This document shows positions 26,507 through 35,400 of a DNA stretch of 64,000 nucleotides, in pieces (positions within the stretch are counted from its first letter, which is position 1; each line of letters starts with the position of its first letter). Made by a program: the position numbers and the translations under genes. The notes below the pieces were generated by a model that saw nothing but the letters and a program-made list of their open reading frames with translations, searched no databases and was not told the DNA's origin. The DNA comes from Christensenella sp034926635 (lineage in GTDB: Bacteria; Bacillota; Clostridia; Christensenellales; Christensenellaceae): assembly GCA_034926635.1 (NCBI GenBank), contig JAYFQX010000003.1, forward strand, positions 1 to 64,000, given 5' to 3'.

Positions 26507-27172
26507 TTACAGTAATGAACCGATTTCTTCAAAACTCCTGATTTCCATATCTGCCCCGGATAAGTCCTGGTTTCCGGAATCAGGGTTGATAAAACCAACT
26601 GTAAATAGCCCTGCTGACTTAGCAGCCTTTACACCTGCAGCAGAATCCTCTATTGCAATTCCCTGCCCTGGCATAATTCCAAGGGTGTCACATGCTCTTA
26701 AGTAAACATCCGGCGCAGGCTTTCCATTTTCTACATCTTCTGCGCTGATCGTGACATCAAAATATGGTTCTAATCCCGCATGACGCAGCGACAAGCGTAT
26801 ATTTCGGTTAGAGGAAGATGATGCTACCGCCAGTTTTAACCCCGATCGATAAATGTTTTTTACCAATTCTGCCACGCCCGGTAAAACCGGCAATTCTTCC
26901 ACCTCGTCAAAGTAAACGGAAATTGCGTCTTTATACATCCGAATGATGTCTTCTACAGTATTGGGGATTCCGTATTTTTCTTTGAGGAGAGAGCAACATT
27001 CGTACTCTCCCCTGCCAACATAATCCCTATAATATTCTGTATAACCAAGCGGCTCTCCATATGGACTCACAATATCGTTGATAATATCCATATGAATCGG
27101 TTCGCTGTTGATGATGACCCCATCCAGATCAAAAACTACCGCCTTAAAGTTTTTATGTTTCTGATTTAACAT
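26507..27172 (-). CDS. HAD superfamily phosphatase (beta-phosphoglucomutase-like subfamily)
   Basis: A 221-residue HAD protein. Motif I VFDLDGVIINSE has the nucleophile Asp15 and the acid/base Asp17, motif II is VASSSSN, and motif IV is IEDSAAGVKAA. The cap is of the helical C1 type, as in sugar-phosphate phosphatases and beta-phosphoglucomutase. The start at 27172 has AAAGGA upstream; the ATG at 27193 has none. Last gene of the operon, so dephosphorylation of a sugar or inositol phosphate made by it is plausible. Confidence 0.85.
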   Translation of the reverse strand: MLNQKHKNFKAVVFDLDGVIINSEPIHMDIINDIVSPYGEPLGYTEYYRDYVGRGEYECCSLLKEKYGIPNTVEDIIRMYKDAISVYFDEVEELPVLPGVAELVKNIYRSGLKLAVASSSSNRNIRLSLRHAGLEPYFDVTISAEDVENGKPAPDVYLRACDTLGIMPGQGIAIEDSAAGVKAAKSAGLFTVGFINPDSGNQDLSGADMEIRSFEEIGSLL

Positions 27173-27204
27173 GCCATTCCTTTCCGGCAGCAATCAATAT
27201 AATA

Positions 27205-27822
27205 TCAGTTCTTGTTGACTTGCTTTTGGTATTCCTTTAAAAGCTGCTGCCCAAGCGCACCACCTGGATGGCTGAGAGCAAAGTCTTCTTTCTTAAACCC
27301 TTTTAGCTCAGATACCACGGTTGCCAGCGCGTCTCCTACTGCGAGTGCAGCAGTAGAGCTCGTTGTGGGCGCGAGACCCATATGGTCTATTTCCTCACCC
27401 GCATTTGCACAAATTGCAATATCCGTTTCCTTGGCAAGCGGTGTTTCCTTGCTTTTGGTGATGGAAATTGTCTTTGCGCCAATAATCTTCAACGGGGGCA
27501 GCATGTTCAGTATCTCCTGCGATTTTCCGCTGTTGGAGATCATGATTACCACGTCGCTGCCGGTAATCATACCCATGTCACCATGGAGCGATTCGCAGCT
27601 ATGTACAAAATATGCCGGTACGCCCAAACTTGCGAAGGACGCTGCAATTTTTTTCCCAACGTGGCCGGTTTTCCCAAGGCCAGTCACAATCAACCTTCCT
27701 TTGCAATTCATAATTGCGTCGATTGCCTGCTCATAAGAATTATCTACCTGATCGGCAATTTTGTAAAGCGCATCCGCCTCCGCCGTCACTTTTTCCTTGC
27801 ATTTTTCAATAATACCGCTCAT
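27205..27822 (-). CDS. SIS domain sugar-phosphate isomerase (KpsF/GutQ-like, without CBS domains)
   Basis: A 205-residue SIS protein that matches the N-terminal catalytic domain of D-arabinose 5-phosphate isomerases: VTGLGKTGHVGKKIAASF, HGDMGMI, SNSGKSQE, LAPTTSSTAALA and the closing HPGGALG. Ordinary family members carry two further CBS domains (about 320 residues); these are absent. The gene lies between the ABC permease and the HAD phosphatase with short gaps. Aldose-ketose isomerisation of a phosphorylated sugar is likely. Kdo synthesis is unlikely in this context. Confidence 0.82.
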   Translation of the reverse strand: MSGIIEKCKEKVTAEADALYKIADQVDNSYEQAIDAIMNCKGRLIVTGLGKTGHVGKKIAASFASLGVPAYFVHSCESLHGDMGMITGSDVVIMISNSGKSQEILNMLPPLKIIGAKTISITKSKETPLAKETDIAICANAGEEIDHMGLAPTTSSTAALAVGDALATVVSELKGFKKEDFALSHPGGALGQQLLKEYQKQVNKN

Positions 27823-27836
27823 TTCATTCTCCTCAA

Positions 27837-28799
27837 TTATTTTACAACCATATTGGGCTCACGTTCCATAGATACGAAGACCGCCAGGATCAGTACAATA
27901 CCCTTTACGAGCAGCTGAACTTCGGAAGGCATTCCCAAAAGCACCAGTCCGTTTGCCAGCATCCCCAGTGTCAGCGCACCAACCAACGTTCCTTTTACTC
28001 CGCCAATACCGCCCTGTTGCGAAGTTCCGCCAAGTACAACCGCCGAAATTACGTTCAATTCGTATCCTTGCCCAACCGCAGGAGAACCTGACCCAATCCT
28101 GGATGCCATAATCACACCGCCCAGTGCTGTCATTACGCCTGCAAATAAGAATACCATCAATTTATGCCGATCTACTTTAATACCGGATAATTTTGCAACG
28201 GTTTCATCTCCGCCGATTAACCTTGTATAGCGCCCGAACAGCGTATACCTCTCAATAATCAACACGATTACAAATGCCGCGATGCCGATGATCACCAGCC
28301 ATGGCTGCATGCCGATAAACTGTTTAAAAGGGCTCTCAAACGGGATCATAATAACCGTACCGCCGCTGATCATTGTTACAACCGCACGTGCCATTGAAAG
28401 CATACCCAACGTTGCGATAAAGCTTGGCACCTTCATTTTTGCATAGGCAAAACCCGTTATAAAATAACAGATAAGACTGATGCCAATTGCCGCAAAAATC
28501 GCTAGAAGTGTATTTCCTGTAGACTGCAGCGTCATCGCTGCGATTACGCCACACAAGCTCAGCATAGACCCACATGATAAGTCGATACTGCCCATCAAAA
28601 TAATAAATGTTGCACCCAGAGCAATAACCAGTAAGTCCATAGAAGACCCAACGACTGTCAAAAGGTTATCACCTGTCAAAAATTTTCCTTGCGCCGTGAC
28701 CGCGAAAAATACGAACAAAATAATAAATGCGGCGAAAGAAATGTTTTTCCTTATAAAAGCTTTAAACGACGTCTTTTTCATTGCAGATGCCTGTTCCAT
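27837..28799 (-). CDS. Sugar ABC transporter permease (RbsC/MglC-like)
   Basis: A 320-residue permease of the BPD_transp_2 type with eight or more hydrophobic segments. It includes the family marker GSIDLSCGSMLSL and GRYTRLIGGDETVAKLSGIKVD, which contacts the ATPase, followed by VLGGTSQQGGIGGVKGT. It works with the double ATPase and binding protein encoded just upstream. The binding protein reads like the ribose/inositol class, so the cargo is probably a monosaccharide or cyclitol. Confidence 0.92.
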   Translation of the reverse strand: MEQASAMKKTSFKAFIRKNISFAAFIILFVFFAVTAQGKFLTGDNLLTVVGSSMDLLVIALGATFIILMGSIDLSCGSMLSLCGVIAAMTLQSTGNTLLAIFAAIGISLICYFITGFAYAKMKVPSFIATLGMLSMARAVVTMISGGTVIMIPFESPFKQFIGMQPWLVIIGIAAFVIVLIIERYTLFGRYTRLIGGDETVAKLSGIKVDRHKLMVFLFAGVMTALGGVIMASRIGSGSPAVGQGYELNVISAVVLGGTSQQGGIGGVKGTLVGALTLGMLANGLVLLGMPSEVQLLVKGIVLILAVFVSMEREPNMVVK

Positions 28800-28823
28800 T
28801 GTTATATCATCCTCTCTTTTCGT

Positions 28824-30329
28824 TTAAACCATAGCCGATACAACGGTTTCTTCCGTAAAATCTACTCCACGGTCAAATTCTGCCGAAACACTGCCCTTTT
28901 TAAAGCAATAGATTCTATCGCTCATTCCAAGCAGCTCCGGTAATTCATCAGAAATAAGCAAAACAGCTTTTCCTTTATTTTTGAGTTCTTCTAATATCCG
29001 ATAAATCTCATATTTTGCTCCAACGTCAACACCACGCGTCGGCGAATTGACGATCAAAAGGTCAGATTCATTGGCAATCCATTTTGCGATCGCTACCTTT
29101 TGACGGTTTCCGCCGGATAAATCCTGAATATTGGTATCAACAGTAGGAATTTTCACTTTAAACTTTTTAATAAAATCACTTGCTACGTTGCGTTCTTGTT
29201 TTAGGTTAATTACGCCCCGTTTGCTTACATTTTTCAGATTTGCTGATGAAATATTGATAATCGCATTATATTTCAGAATCAAACCTTCCCTATCTCGATC
29301 TTTTGGAATATAGCCGATTTTGTATTTCAGTGCTTCGGCAGGCGATGATACTTTTATGGATTTTCCTTTATAAATAATTTCCCCGTCTGTAACACTTTCG
29401 TATCCAAAAAGCGCTTTTCCAAAATCATCCGACCCGCATCCTCCGATTCCGGCGATCCCTACAATTTCACCGGCACGGACAGTTAAACTAATATCATGAA
29501 ACGATCCTTCTTTTGAAAGATTCTTAACATTCAACATCTCTTGCGCAATAGAAGAATTATCATCGCTGCGATATTCCTCCATAGAAATATCACGTCCGAC
29601 CATATTGGCGATAATCATATCCGGCGTAGTTTCGCTCACCTTCATGCTTTTTATATACTTACCATCACGCATTACAGTAACGCGATCGCAAAGTTGATAT
29701 ACTTCATCGATAAAATGAGAAATATATATGATCGCAACGCCTTTATCACGCTGTTGTCTTAATAGTGTATAAAGATTTTCAACAGATTCTTTGGAAATAG
29801 CCGCTGATGTTTCGTCTACCAGTAAGACTTTTGGATTTGTTGACAGTGCGCGGGCAATCTCTACCTGCTTTCGCTCTTCAAACCCGAGCCGCGACATAAC
29901 GGCAGTGGGATCTATATGCCCATAGCCAACGCGGTCAAGAATTTCTTTTGCAGCGCTGTTTTGCTGTTTCCAATCAATCAAACCGATTTTGTTTCTAAAT
30001 TGCTTATCAAGCCCCAGAAAAATATTTTCCGCAACTGTCAAATTATATACAAAATTTGGCTGCTGCATAATAATGGATATCCCTGCTTCTTCTGCGTCCA
30101 GTGCGCTTCTAGAAACAAAGGGTTTCCCTTCATAGATAATTTCTCCCGCGGTACGTGTATAAATTCCCATCAAAATTTGGAATAACGTGGATTTCCCCGC
30201 GCCGTTTTCTCCTACCAGCCCGTGAATTTCCCCCGGCAGTACGTGCATCTCATCCGTTTCATTCCAATCCAGAGCTTTTGTACCGGGAAAATATTTTTTA
30301 ATTCCTTTAAAAATAATTGCAGATTCCAA
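28824..30329 (-). CDS. Sugar ABC transporter double ATPase (RbsA/MglA-like)
   Basis: A 501-residue protein with two ABC domains. The first has Walker A GENGAGKST near residues 39-47 and Walker B LLVDETSA, but its signature is altered. The second has a degenerate Walker A (GIGGCGSDDFGKAL) and a good signature DLSGGNRQKVAIAKW. Such asymmetry is normal for carbohydrate CUT2 ATPases. It ends 24 bases before the permease start. Confidence 0.93.
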   Translation of the reverse strand: MESAIIFKGIKKYFPGTKALDWNETDEMHVLPGEIHGLVGENGAGKSTLFQILMGIYTRTAGEIIYEGKPFVSRSALDAEEAGISIIMQQPNFVYNLTVAENIFLGLDKQFRNKIGLIDWKQQNSAAKEILDRVGYGHIDPTAVMSRLGFEERKQVEIARALSTNPKVLLVDETSAAISKESVENLYTLLRQQRDKGVAIIYISHFIDEVYQLCDRVTVMRDGKYIKSMKVSETTPDMIIANMVGRDISMEEYRSDDNSSIAQEMLNVKNLSKEGSFHDISLTVRAGEIVGIAGIGGCGSDDFGKALFGYESVTDGEIIYKGKSIKVSSPAEALKYKIGYIPKDRDREGLILKYNAIINISSANLKNVSKRGVINLKQERNVASDFIKKFKVKIPTVDTNIQDLSGGNRQKVAIAKWIANESDLLIVNSPTRGVDVGAKYEIYRILEELKNKGKAVLLISDELPELLGMSDRIYCFKKGSVSAEFDRGVDFTEETVVSAMV

Positions 30330-30387
30330 AATTATCCCTCCAAGCTGTAGTCTTGCCGAACTTTTATTCTACTTTAACGGATGGGTT

Positions 30388-30411
30388 GCGGTGCGGGAAT
30401 TCCCGCACCGC
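30388..30411 (-). repeat. Intercistronic hairpin between binding protein and ATPase genes
   Basis: A perfect 12-bp GC-rich inverted repeat, GCGGTGCGGGAA (30388-30399) with TTCCCGCACCGC. There is no T-run on either side, so it is probably an mRNA-stabilising or processing stem that raises binding-protein mRNA relative to the ATPase. Confidence 0.75.
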
Positions 30412-30434
30412 ACATCAATCCTGTTTTGTTACAA

Positions 30435-31553
30435 TTAGTCGAGCGACAAGTCAAAGTTCTGTACAGCATCAGGCGTATAAGTGAGCGACAGGGATTTCCA
30501 GTCGATCGGCGTTTTGCCTTCGCCGTATTTTGCATTATAAGCATCCAAATTCTCTTGGGATACTGCTAACAATTTGATTTTAACATTTGTAGCGGACGGA
30601 GCGTTTCCATTAATTGCATCGTACAGAACGACCGCAGCGTCAGCTGCCTGCATATAATGTCCGCCTGTAGAGAACCACAGTTCGCCAGCTGTCATGGAAT
30701 CCAGTGCCGGCTGCAGAAGATCCATGCCGCCAACTTTTACATCAGCAATTTTGTTTTGTTCTTTCAATACGTTTACAGATGCGAGTGCCAAGGAATCGTT
30801 ATAGCACCATACGCCGTCCAGGTCAGGATGTGCCTGAGACAAGTTGCGGAATGCTTCGTCTCCATCATCCATGTTTTCACCAGCATATACAAACTGAAGT
30901 AATTCTACTTCCGGATGCTCTGCGAGTGCTTTGTCAAGACCGGCTTTACGACCTTCAGCAACGGACGTGCCTTGATAGCCACCGATTCCAACAATCTTTT
31001 TGCAGCCACCATCAATCAGCGACATCGCGATGTCATAACCAGCCTGTTCGTCGTCAGGTCCGATAAACGCAACGTAATCTTCGCCAGCTTTCAATTCGTC
31101 TCCAGGCCACCGGTCAATGATAACAACCGGAACATTTTTCGCTTTGCAAGCGTCGAGGATCCCAGGAACAACGGAAGCATCCTGCGGTCCAAGCACCAAA
31201 CCATCGATACCTGCAGACAGCAGATTGTTTACATCGTTCACCTGTTTTTCCTGCTCATTGTTGCAGTCAACAGCGCTTACTGTAAAACCAAGTTCTTCCC
31301 CTGCTTGATTAATGTACGTAAGGGTATTTCCCCAAAACTCATTATTCTTTGTTGGGAATGAATAACCGATTGTGAGGTCTGCCGCCGGTGCAGCGCTTTC
31401 TTCTGTTGCAGCCGACTCTGACGGAGCAGCACTTTCTTCTGTCGCAGCCGATTCTGACGGCGCTGTGCTTTCCTGCGTCGGGGTTTGTGTGCAAGCGGCA
31501 AATGCCATACAAGCGAGAACACATACCAGTACCAAAGCAATAATTTTCTTCAT
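30435..31553 (-). CDS. Sugar-binding lipoprotein of the ABC transporter (RbsB/periplasmic-binding-protein 4 class)
   Basis: The 372-residue lipoprotein has a signal peptide and lipobox AFAAC, then a Ser/Ala/Glu linker with 12-residue repeats (ESAAPSESAATE), then a two-lobed type I binding fold: IGYSFPTKNNEFW, SAGIDGLVLGPQD, VVIIDRWPGD, YNDSLALASV and TGGHYMQAAD. The ATG at 31553 follows GGAGG; a longer frame from 31616 has no signal at its start. It presents a sugar or cyclitol to the permease. The ligand is unknown. Confidence 0.9.
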   Translation of the reverse strand: MKKIIALVLVCVLACMAFAACTQTPTQESTAPSESAATEESAAPSESAATEESAAPAADLTIGYSFPTKNNEFWGNTLTYINQAGEELGFTVSAVDCNNEQEKQVNDVNNLLSAGIDGLVLGPQDASVVPGILDACKAKNVPVVIIDRWPGDELKAGEDYVAFIGPDDEQAGYDIAMSLIDGGCKKIVGIGGYQGTSVAEGRKAGLDKALAEHPEVELLQFVYAGENMDDGDEAFRNLSQAHPDLDGVWCYNDSLALASVNVLKEQNKIADVKVGGMDLLQPALDSMTAGELWFSTGGHYMQAADAAVVLYDAINGNAPSATNVKIKLLAVSQENLDAYNAKYGEGKTPIDWKSLSLTYTPDAVQNFDLSLD

Positions 31554-31639
31554 TTTTTTCCTCCTGGATAATATATTTGCATAACTATGCATATTTGCCT
31601 TGTGGCAAAATTTCAATCAATTTTAATCAATTGTGTATC

Positions 31640-31668
31640 CCGCGCCGCATTTTATAAATGCAGCGCGG
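31640..31668 (-). repeat. Intercistronic hairpin between Gfo/Idh and binding-protein genes
   Basis: CCGCGC-C-GCATTT (31640-31652) pairs with AAATGC-A-GCGCGG (31656-31668), with one C/A mismatch. No T-run follows on the minus strand. It is the second of three such stems in this operon. Confidence 0.65.
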
Positions 31669-31689
31669 CATACCATGATGAGAAAACTT

Positions 31690-32865
31690 CTATTTACATT
31701 CTGGTGCGTTATAATTTGGTACGATATAATTATCTTTCAGCGGCAAATCAACCCAAGAATTTGTCTTCATGGATTCATATGCGCCAACCAGAACATCTGT
31801 TACAATGGCGCTTTCTTCCGGCGTCAGGGATGGTGCAACATCTTTTTCTACGCAATCAAGGAAATGCTCCAACATGGATTTGTATGCCCAGCCACGCTTC
31901 GGATAAATCGGAACCCAGCGCTTCGGAACATAACCATTTGGCTGCATAATATCTTCCGACCAGAACAATTGCGGATAACGATATTCTTTAACGATTTCAG
32001 GAAGCTGATCCTGCCTGAATTCTTTATCCGTATAAACCGCAAGTGGTGCAGTCTGGAAAGGATTCGTTGCTTCCGAACCCGTAAAAATAGTACCTTCCGA
32101 ACCGTATACTTCGGAGATATTCGAAACTGCCGGAGAATAACGGTCGCCGCTTACGCAGCCCGTAGCACCATTTTCAAATTCAATTAAGATCCAGAACGAG
32201 TCATCCAGCTTTGTATATTCTTCCGGGGTCACCAGACGTTTTACAATACCCATAACCCGTTTCGGTCTGCTTCCCATCAAATAGCAAAGCAAGTCTGTTC
32301 TGTGTGCGCCAAGGTCAAACAGTGCGCCTGCGCCTGCCTCAAATGGATCCGAGCGGAACGTTGTGAAGGAAAGCTGTTCATGATAGAGGTTCCAGCCTTC
32401 ATGAAGTGAAGAACGTCCCATCATCGGCTGACCGATAAAGCCATCGTCGATCAATTTACGCGCGATTTGGTTTTGTTCCCAAAAACGCTGATTAGTTCCA
32501 GCCATCAGGAATACGCCTTCCTGCTTGCAGATATCCACCATTTTCCATGCTTCTTCGTGCGTGCACGAGAAAGGTTTTTCTACAATTACATGCTTTTTAG
32601 CGCGCATTGCGTCAATCGCCTGCTGTGCATGATAGCGGTTCGGCGTTGCTACAATAACTACCTGTACTTCTTTATCTTCAAGCAAATCATGGTAATCGCG
32701 GTATGTCCGTTTGGGCTCCCACTTTTTTGCCATACTTGTCAAAAATTCCTCATTTGTATCGCAAAGAGCGATCAGTTCAGCGTTCGGAAGCGCCTGGATA
32801 GACGGGCAATGCCCAATTTCTGCGATAGAACCTGCGCCAATAATACCAACACCAATTTTTTTCAT
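31690..32865 (-). CDS. Gfo/Idh/MocA family oxidoreductase
   Basis: A 391-residue NAD(P)-dependent dehydrogenase. N-terminal GVGIIGAGSIAEIGH is the Rossmann loop and EKPFSCTHEEA holds the conserved Lys of the EKP motif. The C-terminal half is the alpha/beta substrate domain, with GALFDLGAHRTD giving the usual Asp/His pair. Members oxidise sugars or inositols. Presence beside an inositol-phosphate synthase makes inositol, or an oxidised sugar, a fair guess. ATG at 32865 is used; a GTG four codons upstream overlaps the ribosome binding site. Confidence 0.9.
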   Translation of the reverse strand: MKKIGVGIIGAGSIAEIGHCPSIQALPNAELIALCDTNEEFLTSMAKKWEPKRTYRDYHDLLEDKEVQVVIVATPNRYHAQQAIDAMRAKKHVIVEKPFSCTHEEAWKMVDICKQEGVFLMAGTNQRFWEQNQIARKLIDDGFIGQPMMGRSSLHEGWNLYHEQLSFTTFRSDPFEAGAGALFDLGAHRTDLLCYLMGSRPKRVMGIVKRLVTPEEYTKLDDSFWILIEFENGATGCVSGDRYSPAVSNISEVYGSEGTIFTGSEATNPFQTAPLAVYTDKEFRQDQLPEIVKEYRYPQLFWSEDIMQPNGYVPKRWVPIYPKRGWAYKSMLEHFLDCVEKDVAPSLTPEESAIVTDVLVGAYESMKTNSWVDLPLKDNYIVPNYNAPECK

Positions 32866-32938
32866 AAATCGTGCCACTCCTTTTATTATTAATTTTTAAT
32901 ACAAAATGTTTGTAACTGAAATTTTAGATTACTGGATT

Positions 32939-32982
32939 GTTATGCTCCCGGGAATCCAAAGGAACAGACTCCCGGGCATAAC
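32939..32982 (-). repeat. Intercistronic hairpin between PfkB and Gfo/Idh genes
   Basis: GTTATG plus CCCGGGA (32939-32953) pairs with TCCCGGG plus CATAAC (32970-32982), leaving a 2-base bulge. No T-run follows. It is the third stem of this kind in the operon. Confidence 0.65.
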
Positions 32983-32994
32983 CTGTATTGTTGC

Positions 32995-33918
32995 TTACTT
33001 CCCTGTATTAATTCTTTCCATCACTCTTGCCTTGGAAGGCATACGTCCATAGGTGCAGCCTCCTGTATTCTCGATCACAAGCGATGCTGTTGCATTTCCG
33101 TTGACGATTGCTCTCGGAATATCCTGGAATTCGCTGTACGAAGCCATAAATCCTGCGCCAAAGGAATCACCAGCGCCAGTAAAATCAAGCGATCCATCCG
33201 CAATATTGCTGTGTGCCTGAAAAATTTCGAAATATACGGGTGATAAATTTTTACATTTATAAAATGATCCGTCACCGCCCATAGTTACAACAACATCCTG
33301 CGCACCCATATCCACCATCATTTGCGCTGCCTGTTCTGCGGTTTTTCCCGGGAATATGGAGGCTAAGTCCTCCGAACTCGCCTTTATGATCGTTGCATAA
33401 TTACATAAGGCCGTCATTACTTCTTTCCCTTTGCTTTCATCTATGGAATACCTGATATCACTTGTTGCGCCGCCATAGCCGCCCAAATCCACAAATACTG
33501 TCTTTTTGAGTTCTGCAAGCCGCTCTACAAGGCTTAAGCTGACTTCATAGTCCATAGGGCAGATTTTGAAAAACTGGCAATCGAGATATTCCGGATAAAT
33601 ATCTTCAAAATACAATTTCGGCGCTTTTCTCTGGTAATCCACATACTTTGTGCCGTCCGCCTTATAAACCAGAAGGTTGGTAGTCGTATAATCGTAAGAT
33701 TTCAAACCGCGGCGGTCAAGTACATCCAACTCCGAAATAATATCATCCATATCGTTTCCGTAATAGCTTACAATCCCGATATTTTTGCCTTGTGCCGCCA
33801 TCACCAGACTGGAATAAGCCACTGGGCTGCCAATTACCGGTCCAATACGCCTGTCCTGAAATTCAATCGTCTCTTTGATAATGTGTCCGATTACTACAAC
33901 GTCAATCTCTTTGCCCAT
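32995..33918 (-). CDS. PfkB family carbohydrate kinase, possible inositol or sugar kinase
   Basis: A 307-residue ribokinase-fold kinase. It has VIGSPVAYSSLVMAAQG in the substrate lid region and the PfkB C-terminal signature DFTGAGDSFGAGF with the catalytic Asp. Some PfkB enzymes phosphorylate myo-inositol. The gene lies 29 bases after the inositol-phosphate synthase gene. The ATG at 33918 has AGGGGAG 9 bases upstream; a TTG two codons earlier is also open. The substrate is not proven by sequence. Confidence 0.85.
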   Translation of the reverse strand: MGKEIDVVVIGHIIKETIEFQDRRIGPVIGSPVAYSSLVMAAQGKNIGIVSYYGNDMDDIISELDVLDRRGLKSYDYTTTNLLVYKADGTKYVDYQRKAPKLYFEDIYPEYLDCQFFKICPMDYEVSLSLVERLAELKKTVFVDLGGYGGATSDIRYSIDESKGKEVMTALCNYATIIKASSEDLASIFPGKTAEQAAQMMVDMGAQDVVVTMGGDGSFYKCKNLSPVYFEIFQAHSNIADGSLDFTGAGDSFGAGFMASYSEFQDIPRAIVNGNATASLVIENTGGCTYGRMPSKARVMERINTGK

Positions 33919-33947
33919 TTCCAACGCTCCCCTGTTAAAATGTTTTC

Positions 33948-35027
33948 TTATTTATTGCCTTCAATAAACTCTTCGAGCATTTCTTTGCACGTTTCATCAA
34001 TGTACTGAACCGGCGGATGCTTGAAGAAGTAAGACGACGGCGCTTCAATCGCACCAGCCATACCGTTATCCATCGCCAGCTTGCAGCAACGAACTGCGTC
34101 AATACTGATACCTGCGGAATCTGGGGAATCCTCTACTTCCAGATGCAGCTGCAATTTTACGGGAGCACCGCCAAATTTTGCCGCTTCAAACATAATATAG
34201 GCTGTTTTCTGGTCGCCCTGGTTATCAACAAACGCAAAACCCGGAGCGATCGGAACATCATGTTCCAGAATGCTGGCAATTGCGTCATGCTTGGTAACGT
34301 GTTTGGTTTCGCCGCGCATTACAAGGTTAATAAAGTCGGTATTGCCTGCATAGTTAAGCTGATAGGATTTTTTGATTTTCAATCCTCTGTCTTCGAACAA
34401 TTTTGCCAAAGCACGGTGCACGATCGTCGCGCCCATCTGGCTCTTCCAGTCATCTCCCAAAATCGGTACGCCGGCTTTTTTGCAGCCTTCTGCTATTTCT
34501 TTATCACTTGCAAGGATTTCCGGAATCCCGTTTACAATCCCGCATCCAGCTTTTTTCGCAGCTTCTACGTAATAACGAGCGGCATCATGCGAACCTGTAG
34601 GAAGGTTAATCAGAATTACGTCAACCTTGTAGTCCTTCAGTGCCTGTGCAACGTCTACCGGCGGCTCTTTTTCGTCTACTGTAAAGTAGTCTTTGCCATA
34701 ATAATGGCGTAAATGCTCCGGTGCACCATCAAGAACCGGTCCTCTTAAAACAGGCGCGTTCATGAAAGGTACGTCGCAGATTTTATAAGCGCAGTTCGGC
34801 CATTCCCAAATTGCTTCGCTAACGTCTTTTCCAACCTTTTTCGAATCAATATCGAAACCTACTACAACTTCGATATCCTTAGGTTCGTAGCCGCCGAGGT
34901 TATAATGCATTAAACCGCCAACTTCATCGGCAACCTGTTGGTCCGTATAGAAATAAAGCCCTTCTACAAGCGACGCCGCGCAGTTCCCTACGCCAACCAA
35001 TGCCAGTCTGATCTTTTTGTTTCCCAT
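33948..35027 (-). CDS. ino1: myo-Inositol-1-phosphate synthase (inositol-3-phosphate synthase)
   Basis: The 359-residue protein aligns by eye along its length with actinobacterial Ino1: NAD loop LVGVGNCAASLV (10-21), GLMHYNLGGY, LINLPTGS, GDDWKSQMGAT with the conserved Lys195, HRALAKLFEDRG, and EDSPDSAGISIDAVR near the end. The enzyme turns glucose 6-phosphate into inositol phosphate by an NAD-dependent oxidation-aldol-reduction cycle. It is uncommon in Clostridia. The start at 35027 has GGAGGT 10 bases upstream. First gene of the operon, under a LacI-type regulator. Confidence 0.92.
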   Translation of the reverse strand: MGNKKIRLALVGVGNCAASLVEGLYFYTDQQVADEVGGLMHYNLGGYEPKDIEVVVGFDIDSKKVGKDVSEAIWEWPNCAYKICDVPFMNAPVLRGPVLDGAPEHLRHYYGKDYFTVDEKEPPVDVAQALKDYKVDVILINLPTGSHDAARYYVEAAKKAGCGIVNGIPEILASDKEIAEGCKKAGVPILGDDWKSQMGATIVHRALAKLFEDRGLKIKKSYQLNYAGNTDFINLVMRGETKHVTKHDAIASILEHDVPIAPGFAFVDNQGDQKTAYIMFEAAKFGGAPVKLQLHLEVEDSPDSAGISIDAVRCCKLAMDNGMAGAIEAPSSYFFKHPPVQYIDETCKEMLEEFIEGNK

Positions 35028-35147
35028 TTGTGTGTTTACCTCCATCAATATTAATATTTTATCCAGATTGTATTTTCAAAGAAGAAAATGCAATCAGATT
35101 TTACTTCTTTTTTATTCTATCTTCATAAGGATTTTGTTGTTTTTATC

Positions 35148-35204
35148 AAAGTTATCGTTAACTTTTTTAGCTAAATTTATTACTTGTTTTTCACCTTCTG
35201 TCAA
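35148..35204 (-). promoter_or_regulatory. Proximal promoter candidate and LacI-type operator of the ino1 operon
   Basis: Minus strand TTGACA at 35199-35204. An A+T-rich -10 region follows at about 35174-35181 with no clear hexamer. Just downstream is a palindrome with a central CG: AAAGTTA (35148-35154), 4 bases, TAACTTT (35159-35165), core TTATCGTTAA. The palindrome is strong; the promoter is only suggestive. Confidence 0.5.
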
Positions 35205-35312
35205 TGAATAAGCGTTTTTTCTAAGAGTTTAAATTAATCTATAGTAGTGCGTATTTTTATAAAAGAACTTGCTTCATAAATACATATTGCTTAGTGAATA
35301 TTATTTGTCTTG

Positions 35313-35400
35313 ATAACGATTGAATGAATAACGATGTCAAAATATTTAAGTTAACGTTAATCCTTGATTCGATAGTAACATACCCTGGCTAAGATGTCAA
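35313..35400 (-). promoter_or_regulatory. Distal ino1 operon promoter with LacI-type operator and two half-sites
   Basis: Minus strand TTGACA (35395-35400), 17-bp spacer, TACTAT (35372-35377). The palindrome TTAACGTTAA (35351-35360) starts about 12 bases past the -10, at the expected transcript start. Two direct copies of ATAACGAT follow at 35313-35320 and 35328-35335, and a second TTGACA (35335-35340) overlaps one copy. A repressor bound here would block initiation. From this promoter the leader to ino1 is about 340 bases. No gene is seen in 35028-35434. Confidence 0.65.

Noticed and set aside
30388..30411. Terminator after the sugar-binding protein gene
   Set aside because: The stem is strong but has no T-run on the minus strand and the ATPase follows closely, so it is listed as an intercistronic hairpin.
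31380..31470. CRISPR-like or VNTR repeat
   Set aside because: The 36-base near repeats are in frame within the binding-protein linker and encode a Ser/Ala/Glu repeat.
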